A stretch of DNA of 64,000 nt from CAVZVW01 sp963778845 (GCA_963778845.1 CAVZVW010000009.1:1922001-1986000), one strand, 5' to 3'; shown: positions 24,408 to 33,593, counted from the stretch's first letter. Made by a program: numbers and translations. The notes: generated by a model not told the origin, from the sequence alone.

Positions 24408-25268
24408 ATGACTGCCATCGACCTCACCGCCGCATCCCTGCCCACCCCCTCACCGCTCACCACCCCGCACCCCGAGGGCAAGCTCATCGGGCGCGTGGCG
24501 TTCGTCACGGGCGGAACCCGGGGCATCGGCGCGGCGATCTCCCGAAGCCTCGCCCGCCAGGGCGCGGCGATCGCCGCCGGGTACGCCGGCAACACGGCCA
24601 AGGCGGCGGCATTCGCCGACGACTTCCGCTCCCGGCATGTCGACGACGGCGTGAAGGTCACGCTGCACCAGGGCAATGTCGGCTCCGGGGAGGACTGCCG
24701 CCGCGCCATCGCCGAGGTCATCGAGCAGCACGGGCGGCTCGACATCCTCGTCAACAACGCGGGCATCACGATCGACAAGACCGTCGCCAAGATGACCGAC
24801 GACGACTGGAACAAGGTGGTCTCGGTCAACCTCTCCGGCGCCTTCTACCTCTCCCAGGCAGCTCTGGCCCACATGCTCGAGCGGGGCACCGGTCGCATCA
24901 TCAACGTGTCCTCGGTCATCGGCGAGACAGGCAACATCGGCCAGGCCAACTACGCGGCGTCGAAGTCGGGCCTGTTCGGGCTGACGAAGACCATGGCACG
25001 CGAGGCCCTGTTCCAGCTCGCCCGCTCGGGCAGGCTCGGCGACGACAGCATCGGCCTCACGGTCAACACCGTCACGCCTGGCTTCGTCGCCACAGAGATG
25101 GTCGAGGCGATGCCGGAGCGCGTGCTCGAGAAGATCAAGACCCAGATCCCCATGGGCCGGCTCGCGCACCCCGACGAGGTCGCGCGCGTGGTCCACTTCC
25201 TCGCCGCCGACGCGGCCGGCTACATCACCGGACAGGTCTGGGGGGTCAACGGCGGGCTCGACATGTGA
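24408..25268 (+). CDS. phaB: Acetoacetyl-CoA reductase
   Basis: A 286-residue SDR that reduces acetoacetyl-CoA to (R)-3-hydroxybutyryl-CoA with NADPH. It has VTGGTRGIGAAIS, NNAGITIDKTVAKMTDDDWNKVVSVNL, the catalytic Ser in NVSSVIGETGNIGQ, and YAASK. The middle is longer than usual: an insert after MAREALFQLARSGRLGDDSIGLTVN. The N-terminus also carries about 25 extra residues (TAASLPTPSPLTTPHPEG). ATG 24408 follows AGGAG. Confidence 0.92.
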   Translation: MTAIDLTAASLPTPSPLTTPHPEGKLIGRVAFVTGGTRGIGAAISRSLARQGAAIAAGYAGNTAKAAAFADDFRSRHVDDGVKVTLHQGNVGSGEDCRRAIAEVIEQHGRLDILVNNAGITIDKTVAKMTDDDWNKVVSVNLSGAFYLSQAALAHMLERGTGRIINVSSVIGETGNIGQANYAASKSGLFGLTKTMAREALFQLARSGRLGDDSIGLTVNTVTPGFVATEMVEAMPERVLEKIKTQIPMGRLAHPDEVARVVHFLAADAAGYITGQVWGVNGGLDM

Positions 25269-25286
25269 CCGAGTCGCCCGAACTGA

Positions 25287-25319
25287 ATTAGCAAGATTAG
25301 CAACTCATGTGCTAATCTT
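25287..25319. promoter_or_regulatory. Perfect 10-bp inverted repeat before the phasin gene, candidate operator
   Basis: AAGATTAGCA (25293-25302) and TGCTAATCTT (25310-25319) are perfect inverted arms around 7 nt, preceded by a direct copy of ATTAGCA at 25287-25293. It lies 65 nt before the phasin start. AT-rich sequence and three half-sites favour a regulator site over a terminator, as only three T follow. Confidence 0.6.
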
Positions 25320-25383
25320 TGAACAGATCGAGTCCTTCCGGAGAAACGCCGGACCTCAAGCACCACAATGCAGGGAGACCCTC

Positions 25384-25680
25384 ATGGCTGTCACGACCGC
25401 CACCCCCACCAACCCGCTCGCCGTCGACATGGGCGCCTACGAGGACGCCGCCAAGCGCATCCGCGATCTCAACGAGCGGCTCATCGTGAGCTCGAAGGCC
25501 GCCGGCCTGACCACTCTGGACGCCTACGAGAAGGCCCTCAAGAGCCTCGTCGACTTCGAGCAGAAGGTGGCCGGCGCCAGCCAGCTCGACTGGGTGTCCG
25601 CCCTGGCCACGACGTACACGAAGTTCGTCCAGGACGTCAGCGCCGCCTACACGAAGGCCGCGCGCGAGCTGCTCGTCTGA
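25384..25680 (+). CDS. phaP: Phasin (PHA granule-associated protein)
   Basis: A 98-residue, nearly all-helical protein with little sequence identity to classical phasins but the expected features: IRDLNERLIVSSKAAGLTTLDAYEKALKSLVDFEQKVAGASQLDWVSALATTYTKFVQDVSAAYTKAARELL. Amphipathic helices with Ala, Ser and Thr would coat PHB granules. ATG 25384 follows a GGGAG site. It lies alone between an inverted-repeat operator and a strong hairpin terminator, fitting high, regulated expression. Confidence 0.8.
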   Translation: MAVTTATPTNPLAVDMGAYEDAAKRIRDLNERLIVSSKAAGLTTLDAYEKALKSLVDFEQKVAGASQLDWVSALATTYTKFVQDVSAAYTKAARELLV

Positions 25681-25685
25681 TCCTC

Positions 25686-25728
25686 CGCGGACGGCGGGAC
25701 GGTGGGACACCATCGGCCGCCGTCCGCG
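25686..25728 (+). terminator. Hairpin terminator after the phasin gene
   Basis: Perfect 12-bp arms CGCGGACGGCGG (25686-25697) and CCGCCGTCCGCG (25717-25728), with an inner GGTG/CACC stem, start 6 nt after the phasin stop. There is no U-tract, as is common for actinobacterial terminators. Confidence 0.7.
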
Positions 25729-25810
25729 ACACGTCTCGACGCCGTAGCCGGTCCACCCGACATCGAAGGTCCGTCCCGCGCCGCGGGTCCGGGCAAGGAA
25801 GGGACGCGAC

Positions 25811-26560
25811 ATGGCCAGGCAGGGCAGGCGCGTGGCCGTCGTCACCGGGGCCGCGAGCGGAATCGGCGCGGCGATCGCCACCCGGTTCGAGGCCGACGGG
25901 CTCGACGTCGTCGCCGTCGACCTGGAGCCTGTGATGGACGGCCCGGGCACGGGCGTCAAGGCAGACCTGACCACCCGCGAGGGCAACCGCATCGCCGTGG
26001 ACGCGGCACTGGAGCAGTTCGGCCGGCTCGACGTCGTCGTCGCCAATGCCGGGTTCCAGCACGTCTGCCCCATCGCTGACTTCCCCGAGGACCGTTGGGA
26101 CGCCCTCATCGCGATCCTGCTCACGAGTCCCTTCCTGCTCGCCAAGTACGCCTGGCCGGCACTGGTCGAGTCCGGCTCCGGACGCTTCCTCGCCATCGCC
26201 TCCGCGCACGCCCTGGTCGCCTCGCCCTTCAAGGCGGGCTACGTGTCGGCCAAGCACGGGGTGCTCGGGCTCGTCAAGACGCTCGCACTCGAGGGCGCCG
26301 CTCACGGCGTCACCGCGACGGCTCTGTGCCCGGCATACGTGCGGACACCCCTGGTGGAGAAGCAGATCGCCGCGCAGGCGGCGGCCCACGGGCTGCCGGA
26401 GGATCGCGTGCTCGAGGAGGTCATCCTGGCCGCGCAGCCGGTCAAGCGGCTCATCGAGCCCGAGGAGGTCGCCGCGCTGGCGGCCTTCCTCGTCGGGCCG
26501 CACGGCGGGGCGGTCACCGGGGTAGCGGTCCCCATGGACATGGGATGGACGGCACGATGA
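25811..26560 (+). CDS. 3-hydroxybutyrate dehydrogenase
   Basis: A 249-residue SDR. It has VTGAASGIGAAIATRFEADGLDVVAVD, ANAGFQHVCPIADFPEDRWDALIAI and the catalytic SAHALVASPFKAGYVSAKHGVLGLVKTLALEG. ALCPAYVRTPLVEKQI is the lid sequence typical of D-3-hydroxybutyrate dehydrogenases, which oxidise the PHB monomer to acetoacetate with NAD. It is ATGA-coupled to the hydrolase gene downstream, so mobilisation genes form their own operon. Confidence 0.9.
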   Translation: MARQGRRVAVVTGAASGIGAAIATRFEADGLDVVAVDLEPVMDGPGTGVKADLTTREGNRIAVDAALEQFGRLDVVVANAGFQHVCPIADFPEDRWDALIAILLTSPFLLAKYAWPALVESGSGRFLAIASAHALVASPFKAGYVSAKHGVLGLVKTLALEGAAHGVTATALCPAYVRTPLVEKQIAAQAAAHGLPEDRVLEEVILAAQPVKRLIEPEEVAALAAFLVGPHGGAVTGVAVPMDMGWTAR

Positions 26561-27786
26561 CGACCGCAGCACGACCCACCCCGACGCCTCGTCCGCACGT
26601 GCCCGGATGGGCGTTCCCCCCCGGCATCGTCGAGGCCGGTCTCGAGTCGCTCTTCGAGATGTACGGCTCGTTCGTGCGCAGCGCGGCGGACTACCACAGT
26701 GCGCTGCTCGCCCGCACCGCCACGCCGCTCGACATCGCGGCCGACGTCATGGAGTGGGCGGCGACCGTCATGCGGCGCACGCCCCCGTCGTGGGCCACGC
26801 CGAACGAGATCGTCGCGGCGTGGCCGGTCGCACGGCTGCGCGACTTCAGCGCAACCGGTGCACCGGACGACGCGATCCCGCTGCTGCTCCTGCCGCCGCA
26901 GGCCGGCCACGACTCGTGCATCGTCGACTACGCGCCGGGGCAGTCCCAGGTGCAGACGGCACTGGAGGCAGGCCTTACGCGGGTGTACTCCCTGGACTGG
27001 TGCGCGGCGAGCATCGCCACCAAGGATGCCGGCGTCGAGGACTACCTCGACGTGGTCGCTGAGTCCGTCGCACGCCTCGGCGGCAGCGTGCATCTGGTCG
27101 GGGACTGCCAGGGCGGCTGGCTCGCCGTCATCTACGCGGCCCTGCACCCCGAGACGATCGCCTCGCTCACGATCGCCGGGGCGCCGGTCGACTTCCACGC
27201 CGGCGAACCTCTGATCCACGACTGGGTCAGAGTGCTCTCCCCGTTCGGCCAGATGGACTTCTACCGGGCGATGGTGGCCGCCAACGGTGGCGTCCTCCCC
27301 GGCGACGTCCTGCTCACCGGCTTCAAGCTGATGCAACCCGAGGCCGAGACGAACCGCCAGCTGCAGCTGCTCGCGCACATCGACGACTCCCATCACGTGG
27401 AGCGCTACCGCGCGTTCGAGGACTGGTTCCAACACACCCAGCCGATCCCTGGTGCCTTCTACCTGTGGATCGTCGAGCACCTCTTCATGCGCAACGAGCT
27501 CGTGACGGGGGAGCTCGAGGCGCGCGGGCGGCGCGTCGACCTGGCCGACATCCGTTGCCCTCTCTACCTGCTCGCGGGTTCGAAGGACCACATCACGCCG
27601 CCGCCGCAGGTCTTCGCGCTGGCGGACTTCGCGTCGTCGCCTGCCACCGAGATCACTCGGGCGACGACGTCCGGGGGGCACCTCGGGCTGTTCATGGGCC
27701 GGGAGTCCCTGCGCGGCCACTGGGCGCCGGTGTTCACCGACATCGCACGACGTCGGCGACCCTCGGGGTCAACGGCGGTCGGCTGA
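26557..27786 (+). CDS. PhaC-like alpha/beta-hydrolase, probable intracellular PHB depolymerase
   Basis: A 409-residue relative of PHA synthases. The lipase-like box is GDCQGGW with the nucleophile Cys184, and VYSLDWCAAS precedes it. An Asp in LLAGSKDHITPP and a His in SGGHLGLFMGRE complete a triad. The C-terminus has FEDWFQHTQPIPGAFYLWIVEHLF. PhaC-like proteins with such boxes beside bdh genes are annotated either as intracellular depolymerases or as DUF3141-type proteins. Coupling to 3-hydroxybutyrate dehydrogenase favours degradation. The 3' end overlaps the convergent regulator gene by 18 nt. Confidence 0.8.
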   Translation: MTTAARPTPTPRPHVPGWAFPPGIVEAGLESLFEMYGSFVRSAADYHSALLARTATPLDIAADVMEWAATVMRRTPPSWATPNEIVAAWPVARLRDFSATGAPDDAIPLLLLPPQAGHDSCIVDYAPGQSQVQTALEAGLTRVYSLDWCAASIATKDAGVEDYLDVVAESVARLGGSVHLVGDCQGGWLAVIYAALHPETIASLTIAGAPVDFHAGEPLIHDWVRVLSPFGQMDFYRAMVAANGGVLPGDVLLTGFKLMQPEAETNRQLQLLAHIDDSHHVERYRAFEDWFQHTQPIPGAFYLWIVEHLFMRNELVTGELEARGRRVDLADIRCPLYLLAGSKDHITPPPQVFALADFASSPATEITRATTSGGHLGLFMGRESLRGHWAPVFTDIARRRRPSGSTAVG

Positions 27787-28155
27787 GCGGGACCGGCGAA
27801 CGGCGTTGGCGTCCACGAAGCCACGGTAGATCTCGGCCAGGGCCCGACGCTGGGCCGGGGTCAGCTCCTCGGCCGCCTCGATCGCACCGAGGAGGCCGGG
27901 GTCGGGGGCGGCATCCTCGTCGGGCTCGACGAACCCCGCCTCGGCGTAGAGGGAGTCCGCCGTCGTCTTCAACGACTCGGCGATCGCGTTGAGGACGGCG
28001 TCGGACGGCGCGCGCAGGCCGCGCTCGATCTGCGACAGGTACGGGTTGGAGATGCCCACCGCCGCCGCGACCTGGCGCATCGGCAGTGCCGCAAGCTCGC
28101 GCTGCTTGCGGATGATCGCTCCCAGGCTGGGCAGGGGCTGGTCGGCTCGACGCAC
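27769..28155 (-). CDS. XRE-family regulator next to the PHB genes
   Basis: A 128-residue regulator: HTH at residues about 10-62 (GAIIRKQRELAALPMRQVAAAVGISNPYLSQIERGLRAPSD in pieces), then an acidic C-terminal extension ending in a helix AQRRALAEIYRGFVDANAVR. GTG 28155 lacks a Shine-Dalgarno but is preceded by TTACGCT, so a leaderless transcript is likely. Small XRE proteins of this type occur beside phasin and PHA genes in actinobacteria. I infer it may act on the 25287-25319 inverted repeat. Confidence 0.8.
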   Translation of the reverse strand: MRRADQPLPSLGAIIRKQRELAALPMRQVAAAVGISNPYLSQIERGLRAPSDAVLNAIAESLKTTADSLYAEAGFVEPDEDAAPDPGLLGAIEAAEELTPAQRRALAEIYRGFVDANAVRRSRSADRR

Positions 28156-28279
28156 GAGGCCAGCGTAAGGGCCGGGCGATGCGCGCGGGCGATCAGTGCG
28201 GGTGACCGGGCTGATGCAGGACGGGCACGTGGAGAAAGCGCGCACGAGGAGAACGGCGTAGGCGTAGAAGGGTCGTCGG

Positions 28280-29812
28280 ATGAGGGACAGGGCACGCATC
28301 AGGAACGCGGCTGTCGCCGGCAAGGTCACCTCGGCGGAGGAGGCCGCCTCGTTCATCGCCTCGGGCGACAACGTCGGGATGAGCGGCTTCACCGGTGCCG
28401 GCTACCCGAAGGCCGTTCCCGCGGCCCTGGTCGACCGGGTCACGCATGCGACGGCGCATGGCGAACGCTTCACGGTCAGCGTCTGGACCGGCGCCTCGAC
28501 GGCGCCCGAGCTGGACGGCGCGTTGGCCGCCGTCGACGGGATCGACCTGCGGATGCCCTACCAGTCCGACCCTGTGAGCCGCGCAAAGATCAACGCCGGG
28601 CTGCTCGACTACCTGGACCTGCACCTGTCACATGTCGCCCAGATGGTGTGGGAGGGCTTCTTCGGCCGGCTCGACGTCGCGCTCATCGAGGTGTCCGGCG
28701 TCACCGAGGACGGCGCGCTGATCCCGTCGTCGTCGGTGGGCAACAACAAGACGTGGATCGACATGGCCGACAAGGTGATCCTCGAGGTCAACTCCTGGCA
28801 GCCCGCCGAGCTCGAGGGCATGCACGACATCTACTACGGCACCGCGCTGCCCCCGCACCGTGCGCCGATCCAGATCGTCGAACCCTCCGACCGGATCGGC
28901 GTACCGTACCTGCACTGCCCCCCGGCGAAGATCGTCGCCGTCGTCGAGACCGACACCCCGGACCGCAACACCGCCTTCAAGGCGGCCGACGCCGACGCGC
29001 ACCTGATCGCCGGTCACGTCGTGGACTTCCTGACCCATGAGGTGCGCAGCGGCCGGCTTCCTCCCACCCTGCTGCCGCTGCAGTCAGGTGTCGGGAACAT
29101 CGCCAACGCCGTGCTCGCCGGGTTGGACGCCGGACCGTTCCGGCCGCTCACCGCGTACACCGAGGTGATCCAGGACGGCATGCTGCAGCTGCTGCGCTCG
29201 GGCACGCTCACCACTGTCTCCGCGACTGCCTTCTCCCTCAGCGACGACGGCATGGCCGACCTTCGGGCCAACATGGCCGACTACCGGGACCGGGTCATCC
29301 TGCGCCCGCAGGAGATCAGCAACCACCCCGAGGTGATCCGGCGGCTCGGCTGTCTCGCGATGAACGGTCTGATCGAGGCCGACATCTACGGGAACGTCAA
29401 CTCCACCCACGTGATGGGATCGAGCATCCAGAACGGCATCGGCGGGTCGGGGGACTTCGCGCGCAACGCCTACATCGCGATGTTCCTGACACCGTCGATG
29501 GCCAAGGGCGGGGCGATCTCGTGCATCGTGCCGATGGCCAGCCACGTCGACCACACCGAGCACGACGTCCACGTGATCGTCACCGAGCAGGGAGTGGCCG
29601 ACCTTCGCGGCCTGCCGCCGCGACGCCGAGCCCAGCGGATCATCGACCGGTGCGCCCACCCCGACTACCGGCCCGCGTTGCAGGACTACCTGGACCGTGC
29701 GACGGCCGTCAGCGCCGGCAAGCACACCCCCCACCTGCTCGACGAGGCCTTCTCGTGGCACTCGCGCTTCCTGAGCCAGGGCACGATGCGCCTGGCCGCT
29801 GCCCGGCTGTGA
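28280..29812 (+). CDS. Acetyl-CoA hydrolase/transferase (succinate:acetate CoA-transferase family)
   Basis: A 510-residue class I CoA-transferase. It has AASFIASGDNVGMSGFTGAGYPKAVPAAL, DVALIEVSGVTEDGALIPSSSVGNN, LPLQSGVGNIANAVLAGL, the catalytic glutamate in LTAYTEVIQDG, ADIYGNVNSTHVMGSSIQNGIGGSGDFARNAY and VTEQGVADLRGLPPR. It transfers CoA between acetate and succinate or related acids. Downstream of PHB genes, it could activate or release acetate during storage turnover. ATG 28280 has no strong ribosome site. Confidence 0.9.
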   Translation: MRDRARIRNAAVAGKVTSAEEAASFIASGDNVGMSGFTGAGYPKAVPAALVDRVTHATAHGERFTVSVWTGASTAPELDGALAAVDGIDLRMPYQSDPVSRAKINAGLLDYLDLHLSHVAQMVWEGFFGRLDVALIEVSGVTEDGALIPSSSVGNNKTWIDMADKVILEVNSWQPAELEGMHDIYYGTALPPHRAPIQIVEPSDRIGVPYLHCPPAKIVAVVETDTPDRNTAFKAADADAHLIAGHVVDFLTHEVRSGRLPPTLLPLQSGVGNIANAVLAGLDAGPFRPLTAYTEVIQDGMLQLLRSGTLTTVSATAFSLSDDGMADLRANMADYRDRVILRPQEISNHPEVIRRLGCLAMNGLIEADIYGNVNSTHVMGSSIQNGIGGSGDFARNAYIAMFLTPSMAKGGAISCIVPMASHVDHTEHDVHVIVTEQGVADLRGLPPRRRAQRIIDRCAHPDYRPALQDYLDRATAVSAGKHTPHLLDEAFSWHSRFLSQGTMRLAAARL

Positions 29813-29921
29813 TCGTGAGACGTCTCGCACATGGCCAGACCGTGATCGTGAGACATCTCGCCGCTCGCCGGTGATCGTGAGGCACGCCGACCGCAGACAC
29901 GGCGTGTCCGTCTCACGATCA
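29810..29921. repeat. Direct and inverted TGATCGTGAG repeats, with a terminal hairpin
   Basis: TGATCGTGAGACGTCTCGC at 29810-29828 is repeated with one change at 29843-29861, and the first 10 nt again at 29872-29881. An inverted copy CTCACGATCA (29912-29921) pairs with the third copy, with an inner CACGCCG/CGGCGTG stem (29883-29889, 29900-29906). The hairpin can end the CoA-transferase transcript. The first copy contains its stop codon. Confidence 0.65.
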
Positions 29922-29935
29922 ACTGCCGGTCCCAC

Positions 29936-30407
29936 GGGCTCGTCCCGCGCTTGAGACCCGGGTAGCGGCAGCTCGCCCCGAAACAGGTCGCTGACGTCGC
30001 GTCCTTCTGATCGTCCTCCATAGCACGCTCACCTGCCCTGGGTGCAGCTTCCCCGTTGTCGCGAACCCCCAGTTGTGGTGGTGGGACCCCCCCGCATTTA
30101 GGGATGGCCCCGCGGGACGGGCGGTTTCAGACTCGTGGCGGATCCAGGAATTCCGTCCGGGGGGGCGGAGATCCCACGGACGAGGGCGCGCGGGAGTCTC
30201 ACCGGGCGCACCTCGTGAGTCGGAGGGGGCAAGTGCCATGGCCTTGCACACGCATGCGCAAACTCGGACCTTCGGTGACCCGGCGCGAGACCGCGACGCC
30301 AGGCAACCAGAGGGTCGGACACCGAAACCTGTTGCCCTGGAACGCGAGGCCGCGCACAGCAGGCGCGGACCACGGGGCGGCGTCCAGGCGGGCAAAGGAG
30401 AGCTCAA
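29936..30407. other. Long leader region before the multicopper oxidase gene, with a hairpin
   Basis: About 470 nt without a convincing gene; the frames here have no family features. An imperfect stem CCAGGCAAC (30299-30307) and GTTGCCCTGG (30331-30340) encloses a partly self-complementary loop. It does not match a riboswitch class I know. AAGGAG precedes the GTG at 30408. Function of the leader is unknown. Confidence 0.35.
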
Positions 30408-32687
30408 GTGACCACACACAACCAGCAGGCATCCCGACACGCTCATGACGGCCACGCGCCGGCGACACTCGACGGCTCGATCGGGTCGGAGGTCGACGTG
30501 ACGACCGACGCAGCCGCTGACGAGGCGGGGGTGTCCCGCCGGACGATCCTGAGGATCGGTGCCGCGGGGACCGCTGCACTCGGTCTGACCGCCGGTCGAC
30601 TGCTCGTCGCACCGTCCCTGAGCCAGAGAGGCTTGCTGTCACCGGACGGCGTGTTCGGCGCGGCCTCGATCGCCTGGGCCGATGCGCTGTACCAGGAGGC
30701 GTTCCCGACCAGCGCGCTGATCCTCTCACCGTTCAGCGACGCGCTACCGATCCCGAAGGCGCTCGCCCCGGTGCCGCAGTCGGTCTACAGCTCGTGGGCG
30801 AACCCACCCGGCCCTGGCAACGGGCAGCAGAACTCGCTCGGCAACGAGCGGCACCAGATCTGGCCGAGCACGATCGGCTCCCCGGACCCGATCGTCTACA
30901 AGATCGACGTGCTCGTGCGAACCCACACGTTCACCACCTCGAAGGTGCTGCCGATCAACGCGTTCGGGCAGCCGACCGCCTCGTTCGACGCGGCCGGCGC
31001 CACGTACCCCGCCGGGACGCAGCGCACCCTGCCGCTGAGCACGATCTACGGCTTCAACGGCACCTTCCCGGGGCCGCGGATCAACGCCGAGTACGGCAAG
31101 CCGGTGCTGGTTCGCTTCGAGAACCACCTCGACGAGAACCCGCTCGGCCTCGACCGTCAGGACTTCGGCTCGCCCGACTGGTCCTTCCTGACCCACCTGC
31201 ACAACGGCCACACCGCTCCGGAGAGCGACGGCAACCCGCACTACTCGATGCGGTACGGCCCCAAGCACCACGGCTACTCCGCCCAAGATGTGGGTCGACA
31301 ACCTGTACCTGAACTGGCCGGCCGGTGGCGACGACCGGGAGAAGCAGAGCTTCTTCTGGTTCCACGACCACCGGATGGACCACACGGGCTCGAACGTCTA
31401 CAAGGGCATGGTCGGCCTCTACCCCATCTACGACCCGAAGAACGGTCTGGACATGGGCGACGAGCGCCAGGGGCTACCGGCTGCCCGGCGTCCGCACCGA
31501 CAACCCCGACGGGTCCTTCGACGTCGACTACGACATCCCGCTGGCCTTCTACGACTGCCGGCTCGACGACGGCGTCACGATCCACAAGGACATCCACGAC
31601 GGGCAGGGCGAGTTCCCGGCCGCCAAGAACCCGGCCACACACCCGGAGTGGTGGGGCAAGACGTTCTACAAGCACTTCCCGAACCACGGCTTCGTCGGCG
31701 ACATCTTCACGGTCAACGGCACGGCCTACCCGACGCTGGAGGTGAAGCGGCGCAAGTACCGCTTCCGCTTCCTCGACGCCTCGATCGCCCGGATCTACGA
31801 GTTCAAGCTGATGAGCTCGACGCAGGGCCCGAAGTCGTCGGCCTCGCTGGGCTACCAGGGCACCGAGCTCGAGGGCCAGTACCGCATCCCCGACGGCCAG
31901 CAGTGCATGCAGTTCACCCAGATCGCCTCGGACGGCGGGCTTGCTCCCGTTCCCGTTCGCACGGGACTCGTTCGAGCTGTGGCCGGCCAAGCGTCGCGAG
32001 GTCGTCGTCGACTTCACGCGCTACCAGGACGGAACACCGACGACCAAGGGCGACGTCATCTACCTGACCAACGTCATGAAGATGCCCGACGGCCGGATGT
32101 GGGCCAACTCGTCCCGCTTCGCTCCCGACCCCGCCTACAAGGTGCCGGTGCTGAAGATCGTGATCGGCGACACCGCGCCCGACGACAGCCTGATCCCGAC
32201 GGCGCTGCGTCCGCTGCCTCCGCTGCCGAGCAACTGGAGCAGCCTGCTGGACAACCGGCTGATCTTCGAGGTGCAGCGCGGCAGCGCCGGTGGCGAGATC
32301 GAGTGGCTGATCAACGGCAAGCCCTTCGACCCGGCGACTGTGGCGACGAGCCTGAAGAACAAGGCAGGCAAGACACCGCTGGCGCAGCAGAAGACGAACA
32401 GCTTCAACCTGTGGGAGATCCGCAACGGCGGCGGCGGATGGGTACATCCGTTCCACCTCCACATGGAGGAGCACCGCGTCGTGATGCGCAACGGCAAGGA
32501 CACGACCAAGGGAGATCCCGGGCACCCGGACGACATCTCGCGGGAGGACCTGGTCGCGCTCGACCCGAGCGAGTCGGTGATCCTCTACCGGGGCTTCCGG
32601 GACTTCGTCGGGCCGTACGTGGCGCACTGCCACAACCTGGCGCACGAGGACCACGCCATGATGTTCGGCTGGGAGATCACGCCGTAG
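30408..32687 (+). pseudogene. Tat-exported multicopper oxidase, interrupted by three single-base insertions
   Basis: The gene encodes a CotA/bilirubin-oxidase-like multicopper oxidase of about 760 residues if corrected. A Tat signal SRRTILRIGAAGTAALGL lies near residue 43. Domain 1 has FNGTFPGPRINAEYGKP, then copper motifs HLHNGHTAPESDG and FFWFHDHRMDHTG; the C-terminus has HPFHLHMEEHRV and AHCHNLAHEDHAMMFGWEI, so all copper ligands are present. The frame moves by +1 near 31283 (CGCCCAAG, expected CGCCAAG), 31470 (CAGGGGC) and 31942 (GGCTTGC). Deleting one base at each joins all parts. It may be a pseudogene or a sequencing artefact. Likely extracellular oxidation of metals or phenolics. Confidence 0.85.
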
Positions 32688-32695
32688 AAGGGTCG

Positions 32696-32729
32696 GCCCC
32701 GTCGCGAGCCGCTCGGCTCGCGACGGGGC
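32696..32729 (+). terminator. Strong hairpin terminator after the multicopper oxidase
   Basis: Perfect 15-bp arms at 32696-32710 (GCCCCGTCGCGAGCC) and 32715-32729 close a 4-nt loop, starting 8 nt after the stop codon. No U-tract follows. Confidence 0.8.
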
Positions 32730-32804
32730 GGGCACGGCTGCGGGGCCTGCCGTCGTGCAGGACGAGGGCGCCCCCGGTCATGACAAGGGATGAGCGAGGT
32801 CACC

Positions 32805-33479
32805 ATGTCGATCAACAGCATGTCGGTCACCACCACGCCGATCAGCTCCACGCCGATCACACCCACGAAACAGCGCGTCGGTGCGCTGCGAGGCACGCTG
32901 CCAGTGCCATGGCTGACCGTGGCCCTGCTGGCCGTCGTGATGGCCTACGCCGACGGGTTCTGGCTGACGTCGCTGCAGGGCGCCGTGGGTGCCATCGAGC
33001 GCGCCCAGGGGCCGTTCGCCAGCTGGTTGCGCGACTCCACCATGATGCTGCCGGTCTTCGGTGTCGCCGTGCTGGGTGCCCTGGCCCTTGCGTACCGCCG
33101 GTTCGGGGCGCAGCTGCGCAAGCCGTGGACGGTGGTGGCTGCGGCCCTGCTGGTCGCCGCCGCCGGCACTGTCGTCGGCATCGCCGAGGTCACGGCCAGC
33201 TCTGCGTACGACTACCACCTGCAGTCCAACCTGCTGCAGACGAGCTCGGCGACGCACCTGCACCCGGCCACCGCGGGTCACGCGCATCCCGGGTCGGCGT
33301 GCATCGGTGTCTGCGAGGAGAAGCGCACGACGCTGGCTGTGCACGTGCGCGCCGTGAGCTACGCCAGCGGGGTGCTGCTGGTCACCAACGTCGTGCTCGT
33401 CGGCTGGGTCGTGGCCTTGCGGGGCGGCCGGTTGACCGCCCCCACGACCAGACGACGGGCCGCACCTGCTCAGGTGTGA
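32805..33479 (+). CDS. Hypothetical membrane protein with His-rich extracytoplasmic loop
   Basis: About 224 residues with four predicted membrane segments: TVALLAVVMAYADGFWLTS, MMLPVFGVAVLGALALAY, PWTVVAAALLVAAAGTVVGIA and GVLLVTNVVLVGWVVAL. Between segments 3 and 4 lies a loop with THLHPATAGHAHPGSACIGVCEE, whose His and Cys could bind copper. It follows the multicopper oxidase, which fits a metal role, though a terminator separates them. ATG 32805 is chosen for the GAGGT ahead; ATG 32790 is in frame but without spacing for a ribosome site. Confidence 0.75.
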   Translation: MSINSMSVTTTPISSTPITPTKQRVGALRGTLPVPWLTVALLAVVMAYADGFWLTSLQGAVGAIERAQGPFASWLRDSTMMLPVFGVAVLGALALAYRRFGAQLRKPWTVVAAALLVAAAGTVVGIAEVTASSAYDYHLQSNLLQTSSATHLHPATAGHAHPGSACIGVCEEKRTTLAVHVRAVSYASGVLLVTNVVLVGWVVALRGGRLTAPTTRRRAAPAQV

Positions 33480-33488
33480 CCACGACGT

Positions 33489-33536
33489 CGACAACAGGGG
33501 GCTGCGCGCAGGTCCGCGCGCAGCCCCCTGTTGTCG
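33489..33536. terminator. Very stable 21-bp hairpin terminator
   Basis: Arms at 33489-33509 and 33516-33536 are perfectly complementary over 21 bp around a 6-nt loop, with the core GGGGGCTGCGCGC. It begins 9 nt after the membrane protein stop and insulates the P450 operon. Confidence 0.85.
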
Positions 33537-33593
33537 GCACATCGTCGGCTCGTCGTCGCGAGAGGAGCGGCGCGTCTGGCACGATCGACGCCC

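Noticed and set aside
30056..30448. Open frames in the leader of the multicopper oxidase
   Set aside because: Low-complexity Arg/Gly/Ser sequence without domain features; the frames exist because of high GC.
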